A stretch of DNA of 64,000 nucleotides from Argentina anserina (taxonomy: Eukaryota; Streptophyta; Magnoliopsida; Rosales; Rosaceae), in NCBI RefSeq assembly GCF_933775445.1, contig NC_065875.1, positions 10,615,001-10,679,000 on the forward strand. The letters run 5' to 3'. Shown here piece after piece: positions 18,012 through 29,727 of this stretch. Under the pieces are notes generated by a model. It was given only the letters and a program-made list of their open reading frames with translations. It did not search any database and was not told where the DNA came from. Position numbers and translations under genes: made by a program. The stretch's first letter is position 1. Every line of letters begins with the position of its first letter.

Positions 18012-21000
18012 AAGATGACTAAATGAAATTCTTCTGGTCCTGCTTCAGATTCATCCTCTTCCGGTTCTAAATCTGAATCTACAAATACAAACTTGCGTCT
18101 TACATCTACCTTGTTGAATGAGTTCAATTATATCTCCTGGTCTAATGCCATGACTCTTGCTATAAGAGGAAGAAAGATGATTGGTTTCATCAATGGTAAG
18201 ATCAAGAAGCTTGCAACATCATCTCCAGATTATGATGCTTGGTTACCTCAAGATCAACTCATCCGAGCTTGGATGATTAACTCCATGGAACCAAAGATGG
18301 TGCAGATCTTTCAATACTCGGACTCGGCACTGAGCATGTGGAATGCAATCAAGGGTTTGTATGGTGATCTGAACAACTTTGCTAGAGTTTTCCAAATCAA
18401 GAAGGAGCTTGTAGAGACTCAACAAGGTAATCTTACTTTCATTTAGTATCTTGGAAATCTTTCTATGAAATGGAATGAGTTAGAATCTATAGACCTTTTA
18501 CTACTGATCATGCTACTCTTCTAAAGAGGATTGAGGAAGACAACATTTTTGAGTTACTATCTAGTATTGGCTCAAAATATGAAGATCTGAGAAGCCATGT
18601 TCTAATGTCATTAGAGCTGCCTACTTTTACAAATGTTTGCAACACAATTCAAAGATAGGAGACTAGAAAGAAAGTAATGAATGTGGATTTAGCTATTAGT
18701 CATGAGATAGATAAGGCTACTGAAACAAGAGCTTTTGCTAGCTCTAGTGGACTTTATAAAGGAAGAAGGCATGATCTCAAGTGCACTCATTGTTAGAAGA
18801 TTGGGAGAGAATGTATTGGTCACCTTAAAGAGACTCGTTGGATTCTTCACCCTGAGCTAAAAAAATAAGCTTCATGATGCAAGGAGACAGTCTAAGCATG
18901 TCTTCACTCTAAAGGCAAATCAAGCTTGCCTCTCAGCTGCAGAAGGGATGCCTAACTATACTACAAACCCAATTACTCTCATTAATGAGTTTGCAACATT
19001 TGTTCAACAGAGGCAGAGGAATGTACAAGGTGGAGACACCACTACAATGTTAGGGAAGTTTGCAGGCTACCTTGTTGAGGGTGATCTGGTTCAACAAGAA
19101 GAAATTCTAGGTATCATTTGTGCTATCTCAACTGCTTTGGATGTGTGCAAAGATAATGACTTTTGGATTGTATATTCAGGTGTCTCTGATCACATGATTA
19201 ATAATGCTACCAACTTGAGTGACTTTCATGTTTTTGAAACACTTTCTCATGTCTCTGTTGCAAATGGTAAAAAGGTTCCAATTTTGGGGAAATGGAAGCT
19301 TAAGTTATTCTCGAGTCACATTCATTCTAATATTATGTTTGTTCCATCTTTTCCATTTAAACTCTTCTCTGTTGGAAGAATTACTCACTCATTAGATTTC
19401 CTTGCAATCTTCTCAACAACTAATATTGTCTTTCAGGATCGAGTATCAGGGAAGAAGATTGGTGAAAGATTCTATCTTAATGGCCTTTACTACATTTCGT
19501 CTTCTTCGAGTCTTTCTGTTGTAGATTAATCTTCTCAACATCTATGGCATTTACGTCTAGCTCATCATACAAGTCATGTTATGTCTTTTCTTTTTCCGAG
19601 TTTTAGTAAGTAATCTTATGAATGTGAAACATGTCACAAGTCTAAGTCCCCAAGATTGCCATTTTTCAATTCTATGTCCAAGGCATCTCAGCCTTTTGAA
19701 TTAATACACTCGGATGTTTGGGGTCCTGCAAGAGTTGATTCCTTTGATGGTTATAGATTCTATGTAACTTTCATTGAGGATTTCACAAGAACAACCATTG
19801 TTTATCTAATAAAGCATAAGGATGAAGTACAAAATGTTTCCAAGATTTTCACAACCTTGTCAAAAATCATTTTTCTTCTTCCATTTGCATTTTAAGATCA
19901 GATAATGGCACTGAATATACATCCAAAGTTATGCAAAATTACTTAAGTGATCAAGGAATTTTGCTTCAAACAAGTTGTGTGTGAACACCGCAACAAAATG
20001 GTGTTTCCGAAAGGAAAAACAGAGGTTTGTTGGAGAAGACAAGAGCTCTCATGTTGCAGGCAAATGTTTCAAAACGTTTTTGGTCTCAAGCAATCCAAAC
20101 GGCTGCTTATATCATCAACAAATTACCTAGTAGGGTCTTGGAGTTCAAGTCACCATTTAAGGTTCTTAAAAGAAGAAAACTCAACATTGATCATTTGATA
20201 ATTTTTGGTTGTGTTTGTTATGTTCATATACTATCCATAATCGTGACAAACTAGACCCGAGAACATCTAAATGTGTTTTTCTTGATTACTCATCATCCCA
20301 AAAGGGGTATAAGTGTTATGATCCTTCATCCAGAAAGTTGATTGTTTCTCGAGTTGTAAGGTTTGATGAGTTTCACTCCTTTTATCAGTCCAAGGATAAT
20401 GATCTTAAGGGGGAGCTTTTGTTTGATATTGCTACACCAAGTTCTATTATTAGTGAAGAGCAGCACAGTGCTGATCATATTGCAGATGAGCAAAATGGAG
20501 AGGTTTATGATGAACAAAGTGGTCAGACCTCATCAAGTTCTTCTTTCGATCACAGAACTCAATCTAATCTCTCTCTTAGCCAGCATGATGTTGAAAATAC
20601 TGATCATAATGCAGACAAAGATGCTGGTGAAAGTAATTATGTAAGAGATCAAGAGCAATCTCAAAGAAGGTATCCTAGTCGGACTAGGAAACCTAATGTT
20701 AGACTTGAGGATTTTGAAATGTATACTCCAAAGCATCCACTTGGGAATATTGCAACTCTTAACAAGGTAACTCACCCTCACTTTGTGTTTCTAAATCAAT
20801 TTTGTGTTTTTAGAGAGCCTAAATCCTTTGAAGAAGCAAATCAGTCACAAGTATGGAGAGATGCTATGCAAGAAGAGTTGAAAGCTTTAAATAATAATCA
20901 AACTTGAAGTCTTGTTCAACTTCCAAAAGGTCACAAAGTTGTTGGAGCTCGATGGATATACAAGATCAAGTTTCTCTCAGATGGCACTATTGAACGCTAC

Positions 21001-22348
21001 AAGGCCAGATTGGTGGCGCGTGTATTCACTCAAACATTTGGAGTGGATTACAAGGAGACTTTTGCACCTGTGACAAAAATGAATACTTTGAGAGTCTTAC
21101 TTTCTATAGCTATCAATAGTGGTTGGTCTCTTCATCAAATGGATGTCAAAAATACTTTCTTACATGGAGATTTGGAGGAGAATGTTTACATGAGGTTACC
21201 TCCAGGACATGATAAAGAGAATGAACCTGGTATTGTCTGCAAATTGCATAAAGCTATTTATGGCTTGAAACAATCCCCAAGAGCTTGGTATTCCAAGCTT
21301 AGTTCTGTTCTTCTCAAGTTTGGTTTTAACAGAAGCAATGCTGACTCATCTATGTTCATAAGAAATGGAAGTGCTCGTAGGTTGATTGTTTTGGTGTATG
21401 TTGATGATTTAATCATTACTGGAGACAGTCAAGATGAGATTGTGTCTCTTAAATCAACTCTGCATTCCACATTTGCCATTAAAGATATTGGTTCTCTAAG
21501 GTACTTTCTTGGAATAAAGATGGATCATTAATCTTCTGGACTGTTTCTAAACCAAAGAAAGTATGTTGTGGATCTTTTAGAATAAGCTAATATGCAGGAC
21601 AGTAGCATTGCTCAGTCCCACTTCCTAGAAACTTGAAACTTGATGATCTAGGAGAAGCTTTAATTAACAGTTCTGTGTATCAAAGACTTGCTGGGAAGCT
21701 TATTTATCTTACCATTACTTGTTATGATATTTCTTATGCTGTTAGTTTGGTCAACTAGTTCATGCATGCTCCCACATCCACTTACTTGCAGCTTGTTAAA
21801 CGAATTTTAAGATATTTGAAAGGAACTGTCACTAATGGCATTTATATGCAAACGAATGGTCATTTCACTCTTGAGGGTTATTCAGATTCTGATTGGGCTG
21901 GATATGCATTGGATCGCAAGTCTACAACTGGTTATTGCACTTTTGTTGGTGGGAACTTAGTGACTTGGAAGAGTAAAAAGCAGTCTGTGGTTGCGAGATC
22001 AACTGATGAAGCTGAATATAGGGCCATGGCATATGCAGCATGTGAGCTGATTTGGTTGAAAATCATACTTCAAGATTTGAGGATTTTTGCTCTTCTGTTA
22101 TTACATTGCATTGTGATAACCAATCAGCTATGCACATTGCCGTAAATCTAGTGTTCCATGAACGTACCAAACACATAGATGTGGATTGTCATTGTATTCG
22201 ACATAAAGTGCAGTCCAAGGTGTTTCAAACTGCGTACATTCAATCTTGTGATCAATTGGCATATATTTTCACAAAAATTCTGTCTACAACCCAATTTAAT
22301 CGTTTGCTTGCCAAGCTTGGATTAAGAGACTCCCTCGATCTAGCTTGA
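18012..22348 (+). pseudogene. Copia II gag-pol polyprotein, interrupted
   Basis: Gag begins near 18015 and is clear at 18093-18446 (NEFNYISWSNAMTLAIRGR), stopped by TAG 18444-18446. The zinc knuckle near 18785 carries a stop. The protease motif at 19165-19200 reads WIVYSGVSDHM, so the catalytic Asp of the D-S/T-G triad is Tyr. Integrase is at 19656-20200, with a frameshift. RT at about 20930-21531 keeps MDVKNTFLHGD and VYVDDLIITGD. RNase H is at 21762-22348, with a frameshift near 22100. There are at least seven stops or frameshifts, so it is non-autonomous. Confidence 0.85.
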
Positions 22349-22358
22349 GGGGGAGTAT

Positions 22359-22638
22359 TGGAGGAGAACGTGCAGCTTGGTTGTGATCAAAATGATTACA
22401 TCTCTTTTCTCTGTTGTGTACAGTGTGCAGCTTGGTTGTGATCAAAATGATTACATCTCTTTTCTCTGATGTGTACAATAGTTAGTGGTTAGCATGGTGT
22501 TAGTATGGTTAGAGTAGACAGCTTTCTTGTTTTATAAAAGGCTGGTTTTAGCCATTGAAATTTGTTCAAGAAATAGATTGAAAAAACAATCTCTCAAGGT
22601 CTTGGTCATTTCACTTCATTTGATTCCATATTTCTTCA
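22359..22638 (+). repeat. Copia II 3' LTR, 280 bp
   Basis: Starts TGGAGGAGAACGTGCAGC directly after the polypurine tract and ends TTTCTTCA. It contains two copies of a roughly 55-bp repeat, and a TATA box near 22533. Confidence 0.9.
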
Positions 22639-22716
22639 AACTCTTTAGAAACAATTAACCATCTTTTCCTTACTTGCCCGTTTGCTCTCCAAGTTTGGAA
22701 CTCTGCCATCCCTAAC

Positions 22717-23826
22717 TTGATTCGGAATTCCTTTTCCTCTCTCTTAGAATTTTTGCATTATTTAGAGTCTCAATCTTCTTTTGCCTCTTCGCTTTTGGCC
22801 CTTGCCTTAAATACCGCTTATCATATTTGGAAAGCTCGTAATAACTCCATCTTTCGCTCTTCATCTTCTCATCCAAGACAAGTACTTTTTACTTCAGCTA
22901 CTATGTTCCACAACTTTTTGAAACATAACCAACCACTTAATCCTTCTTGCCAACAACGTTCTTCTGTTCTTGTGTGGTCTCTTCCTCCTCCTGGAGTCCT
23001 AAAATTGAATTTCGATGGTTCGGTTATGAATCATTGTGGCTTTGCTGGTTTTATTTTCCAGAACTCTGATGGCAATGCAATCATTGCTTCTACTAAACAC
23101 CTTGGAGCAGCTGATGTTCTTACTTCTGAGGCAACTGCGTTGAGAGCTGGTTTAATTTCTGCTTGGTATCATGGTTTTACATATTTTTTGGTTGAGGGTG
23201 ATTCCAAAGTCCTTATTGACACCAGAGTGGTTCAAGTATTACCAGAACCCACTTGTTTCAGTTGGACAAAATCTAGAATAGCCAAAAAAAGGGTGTCACT
23301 GTTTTATGGACTTGGTTATGATTCCTCCACCGATGATTGCAAGGTAGTTTTGGGGAGTTATAGGTCTCTTGCTGGTAGTGATCATGGTGAGTACGGGGTG
23401 GGTTTTGAGGAAACCATGATTGAGGTCTTTTCACTGAAAGCTGGTTCTTGGAGGACCCTTGAGAGTTTGGAGTTTGTTAATTTGTATGGCCAGGGTTGTA
23501 TTGTGAATGGAGCTTTGCATTGGTTGAATGATCAACGGAGGGATGGGTTGATTGTTTCCAAAGTAATGTGTTTTGATTTGGCAGAGGAGAAGTTTCGGGA
23601 GATTGCAGTCCCATGTCCTTCGAACTTTGTAGGGAGGAAATATGTCGATGTGGGAATTGGAGCTGTTAGTAACTGTCTGACTGTGTACTTTGCGCTGAGT
23701 CTTGGGAATGATTACACTGTGTGGGTGATGAAGGAGTATGGGGTGAAGGAATCTTGGGCTGAAATCATTTCTGAGGTTTTGCCTCAAGAGAATGAATGGA
23801 GCATGGTGCCTTTGTTCATTTTTTAG
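22717..23826 (+). pseudogene. Chimeric open frame: LINE RNase H joined to an F-box-associated domain
   Basis: An uninterrupted frame of 370 codons. The first in-frame ATG is 22903. The left part is the LINE zf-RVT end and RNase H, with carboxylate motifs NFDGS (about 23008), TSEATALRAG (about 23122) and EGDSKVLIDT (about 23193). The junction lies near 23225, and the sequence then changes without a frame break to an F-box-associated domain (LFYGLGYDSSTDD, about 23300). The frame stops at TAG 23824-23826, inside the F-box-type domain. Whether it is transcribed is unknown. It probably arose from a rearrangement that lost the LINE 3' end and the F-box gene 5' end. Confidence 0.7.
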
Positions 23827-24006
23827 AACAATGAAGTTCTGCTGAATATTAATGGCCGCGCCTTGGCATTGTATAATGAAAGGAACAAGACATTCAGAAG
23901 AGTCTTCGAGGCTGATTGGGAGGAGGGTTGGCTGGGAACAACGTATGTTGAAACTTTAGTTTCACCATTGATTGGCGATGAACCAAACATATCAAACCAA
24001 GAGTGA
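23226..24006 (+). pseudogene. F-box protein (CPR1/CPR30-like), 3' part only
   Basis: This is the F-box-associated (FBA) region that follows the F-box in plant SCF ubiquitin-ligase substrate receptors. Seen: YGLGYDSSTDDCKVV, IEVFSLKAGSWRTLES, GQGCIVNGALHWL, VMCFDLAEEKFREI, WVMKEYGVKESWAEI. A TAG at 23824 interrupts LFIF/NNEVLLNINGRAL; the same frame continues to TGA 24004-24006. The N-terminal F-box and the first kelch-like part are absent, replaced by LINE sequence. Confidence 0.8.
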
Positions 24007-24625
24007 TTGTGAGCCTATTGCCTTATTTGTCTGATCTGATTATATGATCAATGTTACATGGCACATGTTGGTAGTTGTTCTGTACACTACAGAATTCCAG
24101 TTCATTTGGCTTGGTTTAAAGTCATCACTTCTGATTTGTAAAGTCAAAACTGTAACCTGCGTTGAAGATTGGAACTACTTGATGCTGAAGTTTTCTGTTT
24201 CTGTGACTTTTCCGCCTGTTAAAGTAAGGAATTACTGGTGTATGTCTCTGTTGTTATTTTCATGCTTTTCAGCAGGTTGGTAATTCTATTGATATACTAT
24301 GTTGTTATTACTTGGTTCAACTGCATACATTTTTGAGAATGTGACATGCCACATGCTAATATTCATCAACATTTTGACAAAGGTCAAGTCTGATTTACTG
24401 GCTTATGGTCAATTCTCTGATCACGTCTGCCTAAACAACCATTTGTGGTCAATCAATGCCGTACTTCACTTGTGTTGTATGCTAATAGCTATTAACAGGA
24501 CAACCTCTATTTTTCCATGTCAAGCGATGTGCAGGTGTGCTTGTCCTTCCTACTGTTTTGTTTCAGTGTGAGACTGAGTTACCAAATATTTCAGATCAGT
24601 AAGAGCGCAAGAGGGGTGCTTGTCC
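24007..24625. other. Downstream flank of the F-box remnant
   Basis: Probably old 3' UTR and flank of the F-box gene. AT-rich and without a convincing gene. It ends where the truncated Copia I LTR begins (about 24626). Confidence 0.5.
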
Positions 24626-24855
24626 TCAATGTTGGCATGCTCATCAATGCATTCTTCTTTCTTTGTCAAACAAATCAACCACCTACCACAATAAGGTTGT
24701 AGATTTGTTTCTTACCTTCAACAAAGGTTGCTCCAAGTTTCAACAAAACCAACTCCACCAATTAATGGGTCACCAAAGCAATATGTGTGCTTGATTTACT
24801 CATGTGAACATCACGTAGTTTTCACACCTCCATTAGAGAATGACTTACCCTATCA
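24626..24855 (-). repeat. Copia I 3' LTR, truncated to 230 bp
   Basis: Matches 29351-29583 of the 5' LTR. The other 430 bp of the LTR are missing on the 24625 side, so a deletion removed the element's end and its flank. Confidence 0.9.
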
Positions 24856-24871
24856 ATCTCCCCCTCCCAAC

Positions 24872-27800
24872 TTAGATGGAGGGATGCGTCATTCCAGACG
24901 CGCCTCTGCAGAACTCGAACTTCTCCTTCGGTAGAGACTTCGTCATCATATCTGAACTGTTCTTATCTGTATGAATTTTCTTCAACAGCATTTCCTTAGC
25001 TTCCAGCACATCACGTATCCAGTGATACCTCACATCAATGTGTTTTGATCTCGAGTGAAAACTCGAATTCTTACACAAGTGAATCGCGCTTTGACTGTCA
25101 CAATGCAAGACAAACTCTTGTTGTGTATGACCCAATTCCTGTAGGAATCTCTTTAACTACAAAATATCTTTGCACGCTTCCGTAGCTTCAATATACTCTG
25201 CTTCTGTAGTTGACAAAGCAACACATTTTTGTAGCTTTGATTGCCACGAGACAGCTCCCCCTGAAAACGTGATCAGGTATCCGGATGTGGACTTTCTCGT
25301 GTCAATATCCCCGGCCATATCTGCATCTGTGTAGCCAACTAGTTCAGACTTGCCACTTCTAAAGCATAGACTCATCTTTGAGGTTCCTCACAAGTATCTC
25401 AGAATCCACTTGACAGCATTCTAGTGCTCCTTGCCTGGATTAGATAAGAATCTGCTAACAACACCAACTGCATGTGTCATGTCTGGTCTAATACAAACCA
25501 TCGCGTACATCAAGCTCCCTACTGCTGAGGCATATGGCATTGTTGCCATTTCTTCCTCCTCCTTCTGACTCGTAGGACTCTGCTTTGAGCTGAGCTTCAT
25601 GTGACTAGCAAGTGGAGTAGCAACTGGTTTTGCTTTCTCCAGGTGGAAACGCTCTAGTACCTTCTCAATGTACTTTTCTTGTGATAACCACAATTTCTTG
25701 TTTCCACGATCACGGGCAATCTCCATGCCCAAAATCTGCTTGGCTGGTCCCAAATCCTTCATATCAAAGGACTTTGATAAATCTGCCTTTAACTGCTGAA
25801 TCATAGCAATATCTTTGCCAACAATTAACATATCATCTACATAAAGTAGTAAGATGATAAAATTACCTCCAGTGGGTTGTTGAATATAAACACACGGATC
25901 TGCTGACGTTCTTTTGCACCCATGACTCACCATGAAAGAGTCAAACTTCTTATACCATTGTCTTGGTGCTTGCTTCAATCCGTACAGGCTTTTCTTCAAT
26001 TTGCAAACCATATGCTCCTTTCCATTGACTTCGAAGCCTTCTGGTTGCTCCATATATATTTCTTCATCTAAATCACCATGAATAAATGCAGTCTTCACGT
26101 CCATCTGCTCTACCTCTAGATCCATGCTCGCAGCCATGCCCAAAATGACTCTAATCGAAGTCATCTTGACAACAGGTGAGAAAATCTCATCAAAATCAAT
26201 TCTTTCTTTCTGGCTAAATCCTTTGACAACTAAGCGAGCCTTGAATTTTGTCAGTTTCTCATTCTCATCTCGCTTTAACTTGAACACCCACTTGTTCTTG
26301 AGTGCTTTTCGGCCTTTAGGAAGCTTCATCAACTCATAGGTTCTGTTCTTTAGTAAAGACTCCATCTCAGACTCCATGGCTAGCCTCCATTTGTCGTGGT
26401 CTTGATGAATCTTTGCTTCCCTATAACTTTCAGGCTCTCCGTCACTGGTCAAAAGGATGTAATTTGCATAAGGATCATCTCCATCATTAGTCACCAAAAT
26501 ATATTGAGATGATGGATACTTGGTGGATGGAATTTGCCTCCTGGTGCTTCTACGAACAACTACTTGATTATTCACATGCTGCTCCCCCTGATCAAACTCC
26601 CCTTCATCTTCGACTTCAGCATCTCCCGTGTCAGGTACATTTTCAACTCTATCACCTTGCAGCCCAACGTTGTATTCATGCTGCAATGGTGAATCATAAA
26701 TGCGACTATCACTTGTTGCATTTGGTAGTACCTCTTTGTCGAAATCTGCAATAGATTGGTCTTCATGGAACACCACATCTCTGCTTCTTATGAATTTCTT
26801 CGTCTTTGGATTCCACAACCGGTAGCCAAACTCTTCTTCACCATAGCCGAAAAATATGCATGGTGTCGCCTTGTCATCCAGCTTTTTCCTATGCTCCTTG
26901 GATACAAGTGCGAATGTTTTACATCCAAATACTCTTAAATGTGAGTAGGATGCATCTTTCCCGGTCCAGACTTCATTTGGAGTCTTAAATTTCAAAGGTA
27001 CACACGGTGCTCTGTTGATTAGGTAGCACGCAGTCTTCACAGCTTCTCCCCAAAATTCTTTTGATAATTTTGTCATCTTCAACATGCATCTGACTTTCTC
27101 CATAATGGTACGATTCATCCGCTCTGCTACGCCATTATGTTGAGGGGTGCCAGGAACTGTCTTCTCATGTCTGATGCCATGCTTTGCACAATAATCTCTA
27201 AATTCGTGCACTATGTACTCTCCGCCATTATCACTACGAAGACACTTCAATTTTCTTCCAGTCTCTCTTTCCACCATAGTGTGGAAAATTGTAAATGTCT
27301 GGAACACCTGGTCTTTAGATTTCAACAAATACACTCAAACCTTTCGTGAAACATCATCGATATAAGTAACAAAATACTTATGCATACCTAATGATTCTTC
27401 TTCTATCGGGCCACACACATCTGAATGTACAAGATCTAGAATATTCTTTCCTAGTGAAAGTCTTTGAAAAACTAATTTTCTTATGCTTGCCATATAAACA
27501 ATAATCACAAGAGTGTAGTGAGTTACCTTTGGTAACAGAAATTAGTGACTTCTTTGCCAACAACTGCAGTCCTTTCTCACTCATGTGACCAAGACGTCTA
27601 TGCCATAAACTTGGAGAAGATTCCTCAACTGCATTCAACTCACTCTTGCATATCTTTCCATAGGTCTTGTAGAGTGTGCAACACATTTTTCCTTTGGCAA
27701 CTACAAGAGATCCCTTGGTAAGCTTCCATTTTCCATCACCACCATGATGATGAAAGCCTTGTCGATCAAGTACACCAGTTGACATAAGATTGAGACGTAG

Positions 27801-28880
27801 ACCAGGAACATGTCTCACATCTTTCAACAATAATTGACAGCCCACATCTGTCTGCAAGCAAATATCTCCAATCCCAGCAATATTGGAGTAGCTGTCATTG
27901 CCCATCTTCACTTTACCAAAGTCACCTGCTTTGTATGTAGTGAAGAACTCTACGTGAGAGGTGGCATAAAACGAGGCTCCCGAATCAACGATCCATTGAA
28001 CTCCAGGATTATCAACTAGTAGACATTCACCTCCAAGTGACAGGAATTCACACTCATCATGAGACACCGCAGCAGCAACATTGTTTGTGTCCTCCTTTTG
28101 TTGATGAGTAGCGTCTTCTCTAGCTTCTTTGAATTCCCACTTCAATTTGTTACAATTTTTATTCATGTGGCCTGGAAGACCACAATGATGACACTTTCTG
28201 TTGAACCTTGTTCTGGATTTGCTCATACTCCTTTCGTGACCTCTGGGTCCTTTGCTCTTGCTCCTTCATCTCCTCTCCGCAACGAAGAATTGACCATTTT
28301 CTGAACTTGATGAAGAACTCCTTCTTGTTTCTTCGTTCAACATATTGTCTTTAATATTTTCCATAGATAATACACCATTTGGAGCAGAGTTACTTACAGT
28401 GACAACAAATGTCTCCCAGCTATCTGGTAACGACCCGAGCAGCAGCAACGCTTGTAACTCATCATCAATCTTCATGCTCATCGTGGCTAATTGATTGAGT
28501 ACACTCTGAAAGTTGTTGAGGTGCTCGGTCACTCGAACGCCTCCTCGATACTTCATGTTGACGAGCTCTTTAATGAGAAAAGCTTTCTTGGCAGTAGTCT
28601 TTTTCTCAAATAAGGACTCCACCTTCAACCAAAGCTCATGCGCGTTGGTTTCATTGGCAACATGGTGAAACACACTATCGTCCACCCATTCACGAATATG
28701 ACCGATGGCTTTGCGGTTCATCTTCGTCCAAATTGCTGGTGAAATCTCACTTGGCTTGGCATCGTCTCCCTCGATCGGCTCATGCAAATCTTTGCAATAG
28801 AGAATATCCTCCATTCTCGGCTTCCAGGTAATCCAGTTGGAGTGGTTGAGTCTGATCATGGTACTCCGTGATCCTTCCAT
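24872..28880 (-). pseudogene. Copia I gag-pol polyprotein, interrupted
   Basis: In order on the minus strand. Gag starts at ATG 28880 (RLNHSNWITWKPRMEDIL). After a stop near 28266 the frame continues with the zinc knuckle CHHCGLPGHMNKNC (about 28190), protease WIVDSGASFYA (about 28000), and the pre-integrase motif LWHRRLGHM (about 27600). A frameshift near 27440 and a stop at 27335-27337 fall at the start of integrase. Integrase has CLRSDNGGEY and GTPQHNGVAERMN. RT (about 26250-25700) has MDVKTAFIHGDLDEE and LLLYVDDMLIVG. RNase H follows after stops at 25418 and about 25154, with STTEAEYIEA and SKHIDVRYHWIRD. Catalytic motifs appear intact; five lesions prevent full translation. Confidence 0.9.
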
Positions 28881-28920
28881 TCTAGCAGCTCCCAGTCAGA
28901 ACCAGGAGCTCTAATACCAC

Positions 28921-29583
28921 TGTTAGGGAATGCGGAAGAATGAACTGAAGAATGGAAATCGAAATAACTCACAACCATAAGCGAAAATAAAATGAAAGAG
29001 AACACCGTGATTTAACGTGGTTCGGCAAAGTGCCTACGTCCACGGGTAGCAACAATAAAGAACCTCCACTATACGAAGAAAGGTTACACCGAGAGAAACA
29101 CTACTTCAAGACTCACACTTGACGGGATACACTCTCACACACTTTATTTTGCTACACACATAAAACTCTCTACTTGGAGTTTTATCTCTATCTCTCACTC
29201 TTGATCACACACAAGATGATCTCTCACTTATTGTTCTTCTATGTTTATTGCACCACTTCTCATGCCTTTATATAGGCAAACATCTTTGTGCAATTCATGC
29301 ATTTGCATGTAACATGCATGGAAGCAAAGTCAATCTTCTTCCTTGATTCATGCTCAATATTGGCATGCTCATCAATGCATTCTTCTTTCTTTGTCAAACA
29401 AATCAACCACCTACCACCATAAGGTTGTAGATTTGTTTCTTACCTTCAACAAAGGTTGCTCCAAGTTTCAACAAAACCAACTCCACCAATTAATGGGTCA
29501 CCAAAGCAATAGGTGTGCTTGATTTACTCATGTGAACATCACGTAGTTTTCACACCTCCATTAGAGAGGGACTTACCCTATCA
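28921..29583 (-). repeat. Copia I 5' LTR, 663 bp
   Basis: TG...CA ends on both strands (TGTTAGGGAATG at 28921, ACCCTATCA at 29583). On the minus strand a TATA box, CCTATATAAAGG, lies at 29265-29276. The first 94 bp also occur as an isolated scrap at 5112-5205. Confidence 0.9.
29265..29276 (-). promoter_or_regulatory. TATA box of the Copia I LTR
   Basis: CTATATAAAGG on the minus strand inside the 5' LTR, about 345 bp upstream of the primer site, in a position suitable for the U3/R boundary. Confidence 0.6.
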
Positions 29584-29727
29584 GCATGCATGGATCATCT
29601 TAATGGAATAGCTTTGCATCTTGCCTTTGGAAACACAAACTGAAGCATAATGTGTTAGTATGGATCCCAGGCAAAGGAACTTAACTGGTGGATAGGGCAC
29701 ACTAGCAGAGAAAGAGAGAGCAAATGT

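Larger units (their letters stand above)
17557..22645 (+). mobile_element. Copia II, Ty1/copia retrotransposon inserted in the LINE
   Basis: 5' LTR 17564-17936, primer site TGGTATCAGAGC (17937-17948), internal region, polypurine tract TTGAGGGGGAGTAT (22345-22358), 3' LTR 22359-22638. It is flanked by AACTCTT at 17557-17563 and 22639-22645 (5-7 bp, depending on where the LTR is taken to start). Removing it rejoins the LINE zinc domain. Gag, protease, integrase, RT and RNase H are in the order usual for Copia. Gag and RT look most like the Ale/Retrofit group, which is a judgement by eye. Confidence 0.9.
15116..23225 (+). mobile_element. L1-type LINE, degenerate, split by Copia II
   Basis: Non-LTR retrotransposon on the plus strand. 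Left part 15116-17563, right part 22646-23225, with Copia II inserted between. ORF2 starts near ATG 15337 with the endonuclease motif ASWNCRG. The endonuclease continues through MGDFNCIMN (about 15750) to YSDHSLIV (about 16020). RT fragments include APGPDEVP (about 16715) and APGRSIFDNILIAREM (about 16950). The central RT region with the catalytic Asp pair is missing or unreadable. The zinc-binding zf-RVT domain is cut inside CPPCSNSLE by Copia II and resumes as TINHLFLTCPFALQVW after 22646. An RNase H domain follows. No poly-A tail is visible; the RNase H instead runs directly into an F-box gene tail. Confidence 0.8.
24626..29583 (-). mobile_element. Copia I, Tnt1/Tork-like Ty1/copia retrotransposon, 3' LTR truncated
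   Basis: Minus-strand element: 5' LTR 28921-29583 (663 bp), primer site GTGGTATTAGAGC (28908-28920), gag-pol, polypurine tract at 24856-24870 (minus strand GGGAGGGGGAGAT), and a 3' LTR of which only 24626-24855 remains. The shared LTR part differs at about five of 230 positions, so the insertion is relatively recent. No target duplication can be checked because the distal 3' LTR end is missing. The coding region is long and mostly readable, interrupted by a few stops and one frameshift. Confidence 0.9.

Noticed and set aside
26124..28304. Plus-strand frames across Copia I
   Set aside because: Shadows of the minus-strand gag-pol frame.
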